From Amycolatopsis alkalitolerans (GTDB lineage Bacteria; Actinomycetota; Actinomycetes; Mycobacteriales; Pseudonocardiaceae), in the NCBI RefSeq assembly GCF_006152065.1, contig NZ_VDFW01000001.1:310001-374000 (forward strand): a DNA stretch of 64,000 nt, written 5' to 3'. Position numbers and translations under genes: made by a program. Position 1 is the stretch's first letter. The number at the start of each line of letters is the position of its first letter. The notes below the pieces were generated by a model. That model was not told where the DNA came from. It searched no databases and saw nothing but the letters and a program-made list of their open reading frames with translations. Positions 29,554 through 38,048 of this stretch are shown here, in pieces.

Positions 29554-30429
29554 TCAGCCGAGTTGCGTCCTGAGGAAGGCGAGCTTGTCGGGGTTGAAGA
29601 TCGCGTGGATGGTCGCGATCCGTCCCTCGTGGGTCTCGGGCACGAGCACCCCGGTCAGCATGCCGTTCTCCCACACCAGGATGGCGGGCTCCCCGTTGAC
29701 CTCCGCGATGGTCGTCTTCGCGTCCTTCGCCCTGCTCGTCGAGGCGAATCCACCGAGGAAACGGGCGGTGGCGGCCCGGCCGGAGATCGGGCGGCGCGCC
29801 GCGGTCGCCTTGCCGCCGCCGTCGGACCAGACGGCGGCATCACCGGTCAGCAACCGCTCGAGTCCGGCGACATCGCCTTCGAGAGCGGCGGCCAGGAACC
29901 GCTCGACGAGCTTCGCTTCCTCCCCAGGAGACGCGGTGAACCGCCGGCGGGGCTCGCCGACGCGAGCCCGCGCCCGGTGGTAGAGCTGCCGGGCGTGCGC
30001 CTCGCTGGTACGCAGGACGCCGGCGATCTCCCGGTGGCTGTACTCGAAGGCCGCGCGGAGCACGAACGCGGCCCGTTCCGGCGGGGTGAGTTTTTCCAGC
30101 AATACCAGGAAACCCACCGACAGCATGTCCCGCTGCTCAGCCAGCTCCTGCGGATCCGGGCCGCCGGTGAGCACCGGTTCGGGCAGCCACGGGCCGACAT
30201 ACCGCTCGCGCCGCGCGCGAGCCGAGGTGAGGCGGGTCAGGCACAGGTTCGTGACGATCTTCGTCAGCCACGCCGCCGGGCTCGCCGGCTCCGGCCCGGA
30301 TCGCCAGCGCAGGTACGCGTCCTGGACGACGTCCTCGGCTTCACCCGCCTCGCCGAGCATCCGGTAGGCAAGGCCGAACAACCGCGGCCGGTTGTCTTCG
30401 AACTCCGCGAGCCTGGTCTCGTCGTCCAC
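29554..30429 (-). CDS. ECF41-group (SigJ-like) RNA polymerase sigma factor
   Basis: A GTG start at 30429 gives 291 residues beginning VDDETRLAEFEDNRPRLFGLAYRMLG, the usual sigma-2 start. AEDVVQDAYLRW (region 2) and FEYSHREIAGVLRTSEAHARQLYHRAR (region 4; seen over about residues 135-162) are clear. The linker WLPEP and the C-terminal SnoaL-like domain with NPDKL are hallmarks of ECF41 sigma factors, which lack a normal anti-sigma factor and use this fused domain for control. It is divergent from a flavin oxidoreductase, the standard ECF41 partner type. Confidence 0.93.
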   Translation of the reverse strand: MDDETRLAEFEDNRPRLFGLAYRMLGEAGEAEDVVQDAYLRWRSGPEPASPAAWLTKIVTNLCLTRLTSARARRERYVGPWLPEPVLTGGPDPQELAEQRDMLSVGFLVLLEKLTPPERAAFVLRAAFEYSHREIAGVLRTSEAHARQLYHRARARVGEPRRRFTASPGEEAKLVERFLAAALEGDVAGLERLLTGDAAVWSDGGGKATAARRPISGRAATARFLGGFASTSRAKDAKTTIAEVNGEPAILVWENGMLTGVLVPETHEGRIATIHAIFNPDKLAFLRTQLG

Positions 30430-30514
30430 AACCCCGATTGTGCCCGCGAACTCGCTCCGGGAACCGTGGTAGTGCGGCGGCGCGCCGTCCTCGCCCAAGG
30501 TGTGATGACCGTCA

Positions 30515-30541
30515 CGTCACAACGCGGTCGGCCGTTCCGTC
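30515..30541 (+). promoter_or_regulatory. Candidate ECF41-dependent promoter
   Basis: CGTCACA (30515-30521), 16 bases, then CGTC (30538-30541) matches the published ECF41 promoter form TGTCACA-N16-CGTC except for the first base. It points at the oxidoreductase gene, whose ATG is 38 bases downstream. Confidence 0.72.
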
Positions 30542-30579
30542 ATGTGCGTGAAGCCCTTTCGCAGAAAGGAACGCGACCG

Positions 30580-31692
30580 ATGGCCCCACAAATCGTCGTG
30601 CTGGGCGCCGGCTATTCCGGTCTGCTCGCCGCGAAGCTCGCCGCCCGCCGGACCGGTGCGCCGGTCACCCTGATCAACGACCGCGAACGGTTCGTGGAAC
30701 GCGTCCGGATGCACCAGCTGGCCTGCGGGCAGCCGCTGGCGGAGCTGCCCATCCGCGAGCTGCTCACCGGGACGGGCGTCGAGTTCGTCGCCGGCCGGGC
30801 CGTCCGGATCGACGCCGGGAACCGGGAGATCACGCTGGCCGGCCGGGCGGAGCAATTGTCCTATGATTTGTTGATCTACGCACTCGGCAGCCACGCCGAA
30901 CTGGATTCGGTGCCGGGAGCGCGCGAGTACGCCCACACCGTCGCGGGCTTCGAGCAGGCCCGCCGGCTGCGGGATCGGCTGCGTGCCGGCGGTTCGGTCG
31001 CGGTGGTCGGCGGCGGCCTGACCGGCATCGAGGCGGCGGCCGAACTGGCGGAGAGTCACCCGGACCGCCAGGTCCGGCTGGTGACGGGCGGCGAGCTGGG
31101 CGCCGGACTGTCCGCGCGCGGTGGCCGGTACCTGCGGCGCGCGCTCGGACGGCTCGGTGTCGAGTGCCACGAGGGGCTTCAAGTGTCCCAAGTGGACGCG
31201 ACCGGTCTGCGGGCGGCCGATGACGAGAAGGTGCTGGCGGATACCGTGGTGTGGACCGCGGGCTTCCGGGTACCCGGGCTGGCGGCGGACGCGGGTTTCG
31301 CCGTCGACGGCCGCGGGCGGATGATCGTGGACCCGACGCTGCGCTCCGTCTCGCATCCGGAGGTCTACGGCGTCGGTGACGCGGTCGCGGCCCACCGGGC
31401 GGCCGGTCAGGAACTGCGGATGGCCTGCGCGACGGCGATACCGTCGGCCCAGCACGCGACCAGGGCGATCGCCGCCCGGCTCGCCGGGCGCACGCCGGCG
31501 CCACTGCGCTTCCGGTATTTCAACCAGTGCATCAGCCTCGGGCGCCGCGACGGGCTCGTCCAGTTCGTTCGCGCGGACGATTCGCCGGTGGAGGCGATCC
31601 TCACCGGCCGGGCGGCCGCGCGGTACAAGGAGGCGATCGTGCGGGGGACGGTGTTCGCCCAGCGGCATCCCGGTGTCACCGCCCTGGTGTGA
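30580..31692 (+). CDS. FAD-dependent pyridine nucleotide-disulfide/NDH-2-like oxidoreductase
   Basis: A 370-residue flavoprotein with two dinucleotide folds: IVVLGAGYSGLLAA for FAD at the N-terminus and VAVVGGGLTGIEAA for NAD(P)H. VYGVGDAVAAHR is the second FAD motif. It resembles type II NADH dehydrogenases and the oxidoreductase partners of ECF41 sigma factors. AAAGGA precedes the ATG. The ECF41-like promoter just upstream makes it the likely main target of the divergent sigma factor. Electron acceptor is unknown. Confidence 0.88.
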   Translation: MAPQIVVLGAGYSGLLAAKLAARRTGAPVTLINDRERFVERVRMHQLACGQPLAELPIRELLTGTGVEFVAGRAVRIDAGNREITLAGRAEQLSYDLLIYALGSHAELDSVPGAREYAHTVAGFEQARRLRDRLRAGGSVAVVGGGLTGIEAAAELAESHPDRQVRLVTGGELGAGLSARGGRYLRRALGRLGVECHEGLQVSQVDATGLRAADDEKVLADTVVWTAGFRVPGLAADAGFAVDGRGRMIVDPTLRSVSHPEVYGVGDAVAAHRAAGQELRMACATAIPSAQHATRAIAARLAGRTPAPLRFRYFNQCISLGRRDGLVQFVRADDSPVEAILTGRAAARYKEAIVRGTVFAQRHPGVTALV

Positions 31693-31952
31693 CGACGCCG
31701 AAGCCCGCGACATCGAGCCGAGGCAGGCGTCACGCAGTTCGGCGCGCGAGTACGCCAGGGTCACCAGCCATTCCACGCAGATGGTCCGGACGAACACGAG
31801 CCAGCTCATCAGCACCGACGACGCCTTTTCACCGTCGAAGGCCGCGACATCGAGCACGCGCACCCGCCCGGCCTCTCGTCGCGCCCGCACCTTACTTGAC
31901 AGTGTCCAACAGTAGTTCGCTTCTCCGGCCGGCTTCGAGCGCACAATGCGGT
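31693..31952. other. Unassigned 260-bp stretch, possible gene remnant on minus strand
   Basis: No closed gene is visible. On the minus strand, 31893 down to about 31700 reads as protein-like sequence (FDGEKASSVLMSWLVFVRT and YSRAELRDACLGSMSR) with GC-biased codons, but then runs into the antisense of the oxidoreductase without a stop. It may be a truncated gene or chance. Confidence 0.3.
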
Positions 31953-32684
31953 ATGGCGACGAATCTGGAGCTGCGGACCCCGCACGGCGTCATGCCCGCC
32001 TGCTACGCGGTGCCGGAGTCGCCGCCGCCATGGCCGGGCGTGGTGGTGATCCACGATTTCACCGGGATGAGCCACGATCTGCGCGCGCAGGCGGACTGGC
32101 TGGCGAGTGAAGGATTCCTCGCGGTCGCACCTGATCTCTATTACTGGGGCGGCCGCTTCCGGTGCCTGCGCACCATCATGCGGGACCTGGGCCGCCGCCA
32201 CGGCCGGTCGTTCGAAGACGTCGAAACGGCCCGGGCGTGGCTGGTGGGGCGCGCCGACTGCACCGGAAAGGTCGGTGTGATCGGGTTCTGCATGGGCGGC
32301 GCCTACGCGCTGGCCCTCGCGGCGGACCGGGGTTTCGGCGCGTCGAGCGTGAATTACGGTGGCTGCCCAGGAGATGCCGGGGACTGGCTGCCCGCCGCGT
32401 GCCCGATCGTCGGGAGCTTCGGCGGCGCCGACCGCTCACCTCTCGGGCGCAGGGCGGGGCTTCGGCTGGAGGGCCTGCTGACCCGGTTCGGCATCCCCCA
32501 TGACGTGAAGATCTATCCCGGCGCCGGACACGGGTTCATGAACGACCATTCCCGCGAGGACACCACACTCACGCTGCGGTTCCTGACCCGGATCTCCGGA
32601 ACGCGGTACGACGAGCGGGCCACCGAGGACGCGCGCCGGCGCATCGTCGCGTTCTTCGGTCGCCACCTGGGGAACGGGGCTTGA
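31953..32684 (+). CDS. Dienelactone hydrolase family protein
   Basis: A 243-residue alpha/beta hydrolase. VGVIGFCMGGAYALALA carries the Cys nucleophile elbow typical of dienelactone hydrolases, and YPGAGHGFMND carries the catalytic His. The N-terminus GVMPACYAVPE and VVVIHDFTGMSHDLR also fit the family. Members open dienelactone rings or hydrolyse other esters. No catabolic operon surrounds it, so the substrate is unknown. Confidence 0.9.
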   Translation: MATNLELRTPHGVMPACYAVPESPPPWPGVVVIHDFTGMSHDLRAQADWLASEGFLAVAPDLYYWGGRFRCLRTIMRDLGRRHGRSFEDVETARAWLVGRADCTGKVGVIGFCMGGAYALALAADRGFGASSVNYGGCPGDAGDWLPAACPIVGSFGGADRSPLGRRAGLRLEGLLTRFGIPHDVKIYPGAGHGFMNDHSREDTTLTLRFLTRISGTRYDERATEDARRRIVAFFGRHLGNGA

Positions 32685-32807
32685 CGGCGGCCGACGTCCG
32701 CGTGAAAGGTTCAGCGGTCTCGTTCCGGCCGGCGGGGAGCTCCCTTGTCCTGTGGCCTTCGCTGGGAAAGGATGCCAGCGACACTTCCCGGACCAGAATG
32801 AAGGACT

Positions 32808-33704
32808 GTGGACGCTCCCGCGGTGGCCCGTACGCCGACCGGCCGCAAGTTACAGCTGGCTGCGCTGCTGAGGCATCTGCGGGAGAAACGGCACCTCACG
32901 CAGCACGAAGCCGGTCGGGCGGTCTGGTCGCGCGCGAGCGCGGCGAGCGTGCAGAACAAGATCGCCCGGCTCGAGAGCGCGGACACCGGTATCACGATCG
33001 AGGACCTCGACGCACTGCTGCGTGTCTACGCCGCCTCCGATGATCACCGCAGGCTCGCGACCACGCTCAACAGCGAGCTGTCCCAGCGCGGGCGCTGGCA
33101 GGGCTACCGCTCGGTCTACTCCGAGTCGTACCGGCGCTATGTCGACCTCGAGGAGGACGCCGAGCTGATCCGGTTCGTGGCGAACGAGCGGATTCCCGAG
33201 GTGCTCCAGTGCGAGGCGTACGCGCGCGCGGAGCGCCCTTCGGGCCAGATGGCGGACCTGGCCGTCCAGGCCCAGCAGGCGAGGCAGCAGGTGCTGTTGC
33301 GGGATGCCGCGCCGTGGTTCTACGCCGTGCTCAGCGAGTCTTCGGTGCGCGGAGTGCAGGGTGACGAGCACGTGATGGCCGGGCAGGTGGAGCACCTGAT
33401 CACGCTGTCGCGGCGGCCCAACGTCACGGTGCAGGTCGTGCCGTTCAACACCGGACGCGGGCCGCGGGTCATCACGCAGAAGGGGATCCTGGAACGGTTC
33501 GCGCTCATCCGGCTGGCTTCTCCCGGCGTGCTCGGCGAGCTGCCGCGGCATCTGGACTACGCGTTCACCAGGGTCGGCGACGAGCTCAACTGGAGCGACG
33601 ACGTGCAGCATTATGAGGACCTGTGGAGCAGGGCCAGCAGCGCCGCACTCTCCCCGCACGAAACGAGGGCGTTCCTGCGGTGCGTGGCCAAGGACTTTCG
33701 CTGA
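32808..33704 (+). CDS. XRE-family regulator with DUF5753
   Basis: A GTG start gives a 298-residue protein. The N-terminal HTH (LRHLREKRHLTQHEAGRAV, about residues 20-75) and the DUF5753 C-terminal domain (VVPFNTGRGPRV and LGELPRHLDYAF) define a family expanded in filamentous actinobacteria. These are often paired with small DUF397-like proteins and linked to development. Here the next gene, 12 bases on, is a PF04672 methyltransferase, a recurrent neighbour of the family. Confidence 0.9.
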   Translation: MDAPAVARTPTGRKLQLAALLRHLREKRHLTQHEAGRAVWSRASAASVQNKIARLESADTGITIEDLDALLRVYAASDDHRRLATTLNSELSQRGRWQGYRSVYSESYRRYVDLEEDAELIRFVANERIPEVLQCEAYARAERPSGQMADLAVQAQQARQQVLLRDAAPWFYAVLSESSVRGVQGDEHVMAGQVEHLITLSRRPNVTVQVVPFNTGRGPRVITQKGILERFALIRLASPGVLGELPRHLDYAFTRVGDELNWSDDVQHYEDLWSRASSAALSPHETRAFLRCVAKDFR

Positions 33705-33716
33705 TCGAGGTGGGAT

Positions 33717-34508
33717 ATGCAGGAGCCCGAGCGGACGGCGGCGACCGCGGCCGGGGTGTGGGACTGGTTTCTCGGCGGGCGGCATCATGTGGCGGCCGAC
33801 CGTGAGGCCGCGATCAACAGCCAGCGGTCGTTCCCGCTGGCCTCGCGGGTGGCGAAGTACAACCGGGAGTTCCTCCACCGGACGGTGCGGTACCTGACGT
33901 CGGTGGGCGTCGCGCAGTTCCTGGACATCGGGTCCGGCTACCCGGTGGCGGGGAGCGTGCACGAGGTCGCGCCGGGCAGCCGTGTCGTATATGTCGACTA
34001 CGAGCAGGACACCGTGGACGTGAGCCGGCAGATCCTCTCGGACAGTCCGGACGCGACCTCGGTCCACGGCGATCTCCGGGATCCAGAAGGCATCCTGGGC
34101 CATCCGGAGGTGACGGGGCTGCTGGACTTCGAACGGCCCGTCGGGCTGCTCCTGATGTCGGTGCTGCACTTCATCCCGGACGAACTGGACCCACGGGGCA
34201 TCGTTCGGCGGTGCACGGCGCCGCTGGCACCGGGCAGTCACCTGGCGATCAGTCACGGCACGCGGCCATCGGACGAGCGGAGCCGCCGGTTCCAGCAGGA
34301 CTGGGAGCGGGTCTACAACCACACCGTCGTGGAGAACTTCCACAGTCGGAGTGCCGGCGAGGTGACGAGCTTCTTCGACGGGACGACGATGGTGCCGCCC
34401 GGACTGGTGCTCGCGCAGGACTGGCATCCGGACGATCCGGACTACGTCGCCGACGCCGAGGACGAGGCGCGGCAGGTCCTGCTGGGCGGGATCGGCCGGA
34501 TGGGCTGA
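33717..34508 (+). CDS. SAM-dependent methyltransferase (PF04672/DUF574 type)
   Basis: A 263-residue protein. The N-terminal motif VWDWFLGGRHHVAADREAA and VAQFLDIGSGYPVAGSVHEVA are diagnostic of the PF04672 family, with a SAM-binding glycine loop in DIGSG. These proteins are abundant in Streptomyces and Pseudonocardiales; their substrates are not known. It probably forms an operon with the XRE regulator. A paralogue broken by a stop codon lies at 36631-37494. Confidence 0.9.
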   Translation: MQEPERTAATAAGVWDWFLGGRHHVAADREAAINSQRSFPLASRVAKYNREFLHRTVRYLTSVGVAQFLDIGSGYPVAGSVHEVAPGSRVVYVDYEQDTVDVSRQILSDSPDATSVHGDLRDPEGILGHPEVTGLLDFERPVGLLLMSVLHFIPDELDPRGIVRRCTAPLAPGSHLAISHGTRPSDERSRRFQQDWERVYNHTVVENFHSRSAGEVTSFFDGTTMVPPGLVLAQDWHPDDPDYVADAEDEARQVLLGGIGRMG

Positions 34509-34607
34509 GTTTTCCCTGGTACAGCAAGGAAAAACACCCCCGAGTTGCCGCCATCGAACGCCTGTTCTAGGGTGTGGATGAGGGTTGGAGTCGCAGGGGA
34601 GTCGAGT

Positions 34608-34778
34608 ATGGCCTACAAGATCACTCATCGTTCGCGCGCGCAGGAGATCCGGTTCCCGACGCAGGCGGCCGCCGAGCGGTACGCCGAGCAGCTGGCCGGT
34701 GGCCTGGGCAAATGGACGGTCGTGGAGGCGGGTCAGGACCCGCGGCCGGGCGAGCACGACGAGGAGGCGCGTTACTGA
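34608..34778 (+). CDS. 56-residue conserved-looking small protein
   Basis: The frame reads MAYKITHRSRAQEIRF, then AAERYAEQLAGGLGKWTVVEAG, and ends EEARY. It starts seven bases after CAGGGGA and has clear GC3 bias. It is soluble, probably a small beta-alpha-beta unit. I do not recognise the family. Its place after the XRE/methyltransferase pair resembles the small accessory genes found there in relatives. Confidence 0.6.
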   Translation: MAYKITHRSRAQEIRFPTQAAAERYAEQLAGGLGKWTVVEAGQDPRPGEHDEEARY

Positions 34779-34854
34779 TCCGACCACCAGGACGCAGACC
34801 CCGAGTAGGGTCTGGTGCCTTTGTCGGCCCATGGGTGATCCTCCTGGGGTGACC

Positions 34855-35559
34855 ATGCGCATGGAATGGGTCGGCCTGCTCCGTCACGGCGAGAGCACCG
34901 GCAACGTCGCGCGCGAGGAGGCCGAAGCCCAAGGGCATCAGGTCATCGACATCGCCGAGCGTGACGCCGACGTGCCGTTGACCAGCGTGGGGCAGGAGCA
35001 GGCCGCCGCGGTCGGCGGCTGGCTCGCCCGTAAGCCCGTCGATCTCGTCGTCGCCTCGCCGTATGTGCGGGCGGCCGAGACCGCGCGGATAGCGGTCGCC
35101 GCCGCGGCGGCGAAGGGAGCGGCGGCCATGCTGGTCGTCGACGAGCGCCTGCGTGACCGCGAGCTGGGCGTGCTGGATTTGTTGACCCGCAAGGGAGTCC
35201 GTGAGCGGTGGCCCGAGGAGCAGCGCCGTAAGGACCGCCACGGCAAGTTCTACTACCGGCCACCGGGCGGCGAGTCGTGGGCCGACGTCGTCCTGCGCAC
35301 CCGGTCCCTGCTCCGCGATCTGCACCACGAGGCGGCCGGCCTGCGAGTGCTGCTCGTTGCCCACGAGATGACCGTGTTCGCGCTGCGGTACCTGCTCGAG
35401 GGCGTAGCCGAGCCCGAACTGCTCCACGTCGCCGCACGCACGACAGTCGCGAACGGCTCGATCACCGGCTGGCAGCACGTCGCCGACGGCCGGTATCGGC
35501 TCACCGAGGCCCAGGAGATCCCGGTCGGCGGCGACGATGCGGCGTCGTCGGTGGGGTGA
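34855..35559 (+). CDS. Histidine phosphatase superfamily protein
   Basis: A 234-residue protein with the phosphoglycerate mutase-like catalytic motif LLRHGEST at residues 8-15, the internal VVASPYVRAAETARIA and the second catalytic histidine in LLVAHEMTVFAL. RYLLEG and the C-terminal strand complete the fold. It is probably a small-molecule or protein phosphatase; the substrate is not evident. A GTG six bases upstream is an alternative start. It is convergent with the universal stress gene. Confidence 0.9.
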   Translation: MRMEWVGLLRHGESTGNVAREEAEAQGHQVIDIAERDADVPLTSVGQEQAAAVGGWLARKPVDLVVASPYVRAAETARIAVAAAAAKGAAAMLVVDERLRDRELGVLDLLTRKGVRERWPEEQRRKDRHGKFYYRPPGGESWADVVLRTRSLLRDLHHEAAGLRVLLVAHEMTVFALRYLLEGVAEPELLHVAARTTVANGSITGWQHVADGRYRLTEAQEIPVGGDDAASSVG

Positions 35560-35574
35560 GTCCGGAGCGGCAGG

Positions 35575-36081
35575 TCAGGGCACCACCGTCACGGGCCACA
35601 GCCCGGCCCGCACCAGGCGGTTCGCGACGGAGCCGACCAGCCGGTGCCCGGTGCTCTCCGAAGCCCCGACCACGACCAGATCCGCCCGCCGGTCGATCGC
35701 CACCCGCTTGAGTTCGGTGAACGCGTCGCCCCTGCGGACCTCGAACGTGACGTTGACGTGCGCTTCCTTGACCCAGTCCGCGATCGGCCGGCGCAGTTCG
35801 GCGATCATGTCCCCGTACGCCTCCTCCTGCGCGGCGCCGATCAGGCTGGGCGACATCCCGGTCCACACCGACGGGGACAGCACGTACACGACCACCAGCC
35901 GCGATCGTTGCCGCCGCGCGAGGCCCGCCGCGTACGCGCCCGCTCGCAGTGCGCTCGGTGAGCCGTCGACGCCGGCCAGGATCAGCTGCGGGCCGTCCTT
36001 GCCCCGCTCGAAGGGGCCTGGCCGCCAAGCCGGACCGTACTCCTCGACGATCGGCAGGGACGTGGTGTCGTCGGTGCTCAC
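35575..36081 (-). CDS. Universal stress protein family
   Basis: A 168-residue UspA-fold protein with a GTG start. LILAGVDGSPSALRAGAYAAGLARR is the N-terminal strand-helix (about residues 32-55) and DLVVVGASESTGHRLVGSVANRLV the ATP-loop region. That loop deviates from the canonical G-2x-G-9x-G(S/T) pattern, so nucleotide binding is uncertain. In actinobacteria such genes often belong to hypoxia or stress regulons; no DosR box was recognised upstream. Confidence 0.87.
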   Translation of the reverse strand: MSTDDTTSLPIVEEYGPAWRPGPFERGKDGPQLILAGVDGSPSALRAGAYAAGLARRQRSRLVVVYVLSPSVWTGMSPSLIGAAQEEAYGDMIAELRRPIADWVKEAHVNVTFEVRRGDAFTELKRVAIDRRADLVVVGASESTGHRLVGSVANRLVRAGLWPVTVVP

Positions 36082-36212
36082 GCGATCATTATCACCCGCG
36101 GGCCGCGGCGCCCAGCGGCGGCCGCTGTTCGTCCACAATAGACCGCTACAGGTCGCACGGCCGGGACGGCGGGCAGCATCCCCGGCAAGTCCACTTCGGA
36201 CACCCTGCCTAG

Positions 36213-36634
36213 CATGGGCCCGCACGACGGGGCCAGGCCGAGTACCTGCGGGCGCCGTACGCCGACTTCAATCTGCTGGAACTGTCGGCGTCGTCCGGTC
36301 GACCGGCGGTATCGGCGTGGTTCGCCGACCTCGGTGGCGCGTTCGCCGGTGTCGTCACCGGAAACCCGGTGCCCACCGGTTCGGGCTGGGCACCGCGGAC
36401 GCGTCCCGGACCGAGCCCTCGGTGACCGCGGTCGGGCCGTTTCGTGCCGTTGCCCGGATTCGCGGCGGGCTCGCGATGGGTGGGCAGAGCGTCGCGGCAC
36501 CGCGCTTCGGGGCGGCGACGACCTGCCTGACCGGCGCGCTCACGGCGTTGCGCGATCTGGTCCGTGGCCGGGCGGTGCCGCTGGTGCCCGTGCTGGCCGT
36601 CGCGATCGCGGGCGTGCTCGCCAAAAGACGCTAG
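36213..36634 (+). pseudogene. Truncated and frameshifted unknown gene
   Basis: Two adjoining frames have strong coding codon bias. The first (about 36234-36380) reads QAEYLRAPYADFNLLELSA and AVSAWFADLGGAFAGVVTGN, has no start codon and is closed upstream by TAG at 36210. The second reads FGLGTADASRTEPSVTAVGP and ends in a hydrophobic tail (RAVPLVPVLAVAIAGVLAKRR) at TAG 36632. They fit one gene that lost its 5' end and took an indel near 36380. Alternatively, a GTG at 36422 could start a 70-residue protein. Family not recognised. Confidence 0.45.
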
Positions 36635-37494
36635 GGTTTGCGCCCGACGCCGGCCCAGATCACCGACTCCTCGGGGCTGGCGAACTCCAGTTCCGGCGCG
36701 TTCGGGCCGCTTTCCTCGGGATGCCACAGCGGGGTCCAGGTCATCCCCGGGGGCACGAGTTCGAAATCGCCCAGCAGCGCGCGGATTTCGCTCTGCTCGC
36801 GCCAGACGACCGGGTTCGACGAAACGTCGTAGAGATCCTTGACCTCGAGGAGTTTCTCGCGGAAGGCCGGGGGGACGCCCTCGGTGGTGACATGCGAGAT
36901 CGCCAGGTACGAACCGGAACGGAGCAGCTCGCGGTACCGCGCGACGGCCCGCGGGCCGATGTCGGTGCCGTCCCGGCCGGGTTGCTGGATGTGCAGCACC
37001 GCCACCAGCAGCACCGCGACCGGCCGCGCGAAGTCGATCACGCCGGCGTCGCGGGCGCGATCCCACAGGCCGTCCGGATCGCGCATATCGGCCTGGATCA
37101 CCGCATGGCGCGCCGGATCGCCGTGCTTGTCCAGCAGGTATCGCGAATGCGCGACCGCGACCGGCTCGTTGTCGACGTAGACGACCTTGGCGCCCGATGC
37201 GACCTCGTCGGCGACCTGGTGCGTGTTGCCCATCGTCGGGATGCCGGAACCGATGTCGATGAACTGCTCGACGCCCAGCCCCACCAGGTGCCGCACCGCG
37301 CGATGGAGGAACAGGCGATTGGCGACCGCGACCGATTTCAGCACCGGGAACCCGCCCACCACCTTCTCGCCGAAGGCGCGGTCAATCGTTCAATTGGTCG
37401 AACCGCCGAGGAGAAAGTCGTAAACCCTGGCCACGCTCGGGTGCTCGAGGTCGACACCTTCGGGCGGAAACGGCTCAGGACCGAGCTGGCTCAC
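36631..37494 (-). pseudogene. PF04672-type methyltransferase interrupted by an in-frame TGA
   Basis: From a GTG at 37494, six bases after AGAGGA, the product reads VSQLGPEPFPPEGVDLEHPS and VARVYDFLLGGSTN. It then meets TGA at 37392-37390 and continues in the same frame TIDRAFGEKVVGGFPVL and FIDIGSGIPTMGNTHQVA to 36631. The stop stands where a Trp (TGG) would fit the family's GGxxNW/F motif, so a single G-to-A change explains it. The rest is intact (287 codons in all). Internal initiation at 37362 would lose the N-terminal motif. Confidence 0.85.
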
Positions 37495-37808
37495 CGCGGT
37501 TCCTCTCGATCGCTTTTGACGCAATGGTAGCGGTCGGGGCGGTTCTTGTGGCGACGACCGGAACTGTCCATTGTGGATCAGGAAACGACCTGGTGGCGAG
37601 CGCGCTGCGTGGCTAGTTCGGGCTCCGGTCACCCGTTGGGCCGGTCGTATCGCCCGGCTTCGTGACGGCGCTCGCTGTCGGTGACGGCCCTTTCCGCCGA
37701 TCGGGGGCGCGTATCAACCGCGTATCCCGGGCAACAAGTGGAAGGATTCAGGATGCAACGGACAAGCCTCCGGTCCCCGCCGAACCAGCGTCCGTCCCCC
37801 GGCGGATT

Positions 37809-37844
37809 GGGGGCCGGCCTTGAGCCCCGACAAGGCCGGCCCCC
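37809..37844. terminator. 14-bp stem hairpin
   Basis: GGGGGCCGGCCTTG (37809-37822) pairs perfectly with CAAGGCCGGCCCCC (37831-37844) around an eight-base loop. It lies about 205 bases past the last gene of the type VII operon and is a good intrinsic terminator candidate for it. Confidence 0.7.
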
Positions 37845-38029
37845 GCTCCTCGCGAGTGGTACGCAGCCGTTGCCACCCAAGCCGGATAACCGTGACCGTG
37901 GTCGGATCGGCAACGGTCGGCCCGTGCCGATTCGGCCGGAGGCAGGTGGGTACGGTTCGCGGCCGACCTGCCGTGGAAGCCCCGCCTCCGCCGTGGCTGC
38001 CGTGGGATCGGTAACCATCGACCCAGCGA

Positions 38030-38041
38030 GAAAGCGCTTTC
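38030..38041. promoter_or_regulatory. GAAAGCGCTTTC palindrome, copy 1
   Basis: A perfect 12-bp palindrome of the LacI-family operator type, eight bases from the end of the YbaB-like gene. An identical copy occurs at 48217-48228. Confidence 0.4.
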
Positions 38042-38048
38042 ACGCCGC

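Larger units (their letters stand above)
37495..38048. other. Intergenic region, no gene seen
   Basis: No frame with coding bias was recognised in these 554 bp. The region holds a perfect 14-bp hairpin (37809-37844) and a 12-bp palindrome (38030-38041), described separately. Confidence 0.6.

Noticed and set aside
30517-31944. 475-codon minus-strand open frame over the FAD oxidoreductase
   Set aside because: It is antisense to a well-supported flavoprotein with both dinucleotide folds; long antisense frames are common at this GC content. Only its first part (31693-31893) lies outside the oxidoreductase and is mentioned as a possible remnant.
37629-38018. 130-codon minus-strand frame in the gene-free stretch before the YbaB gene
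   Set aside because: Arg/Pro/Gly-rich composition, no ribosome binding site, and it spans a perfect terminator-like hairpin.
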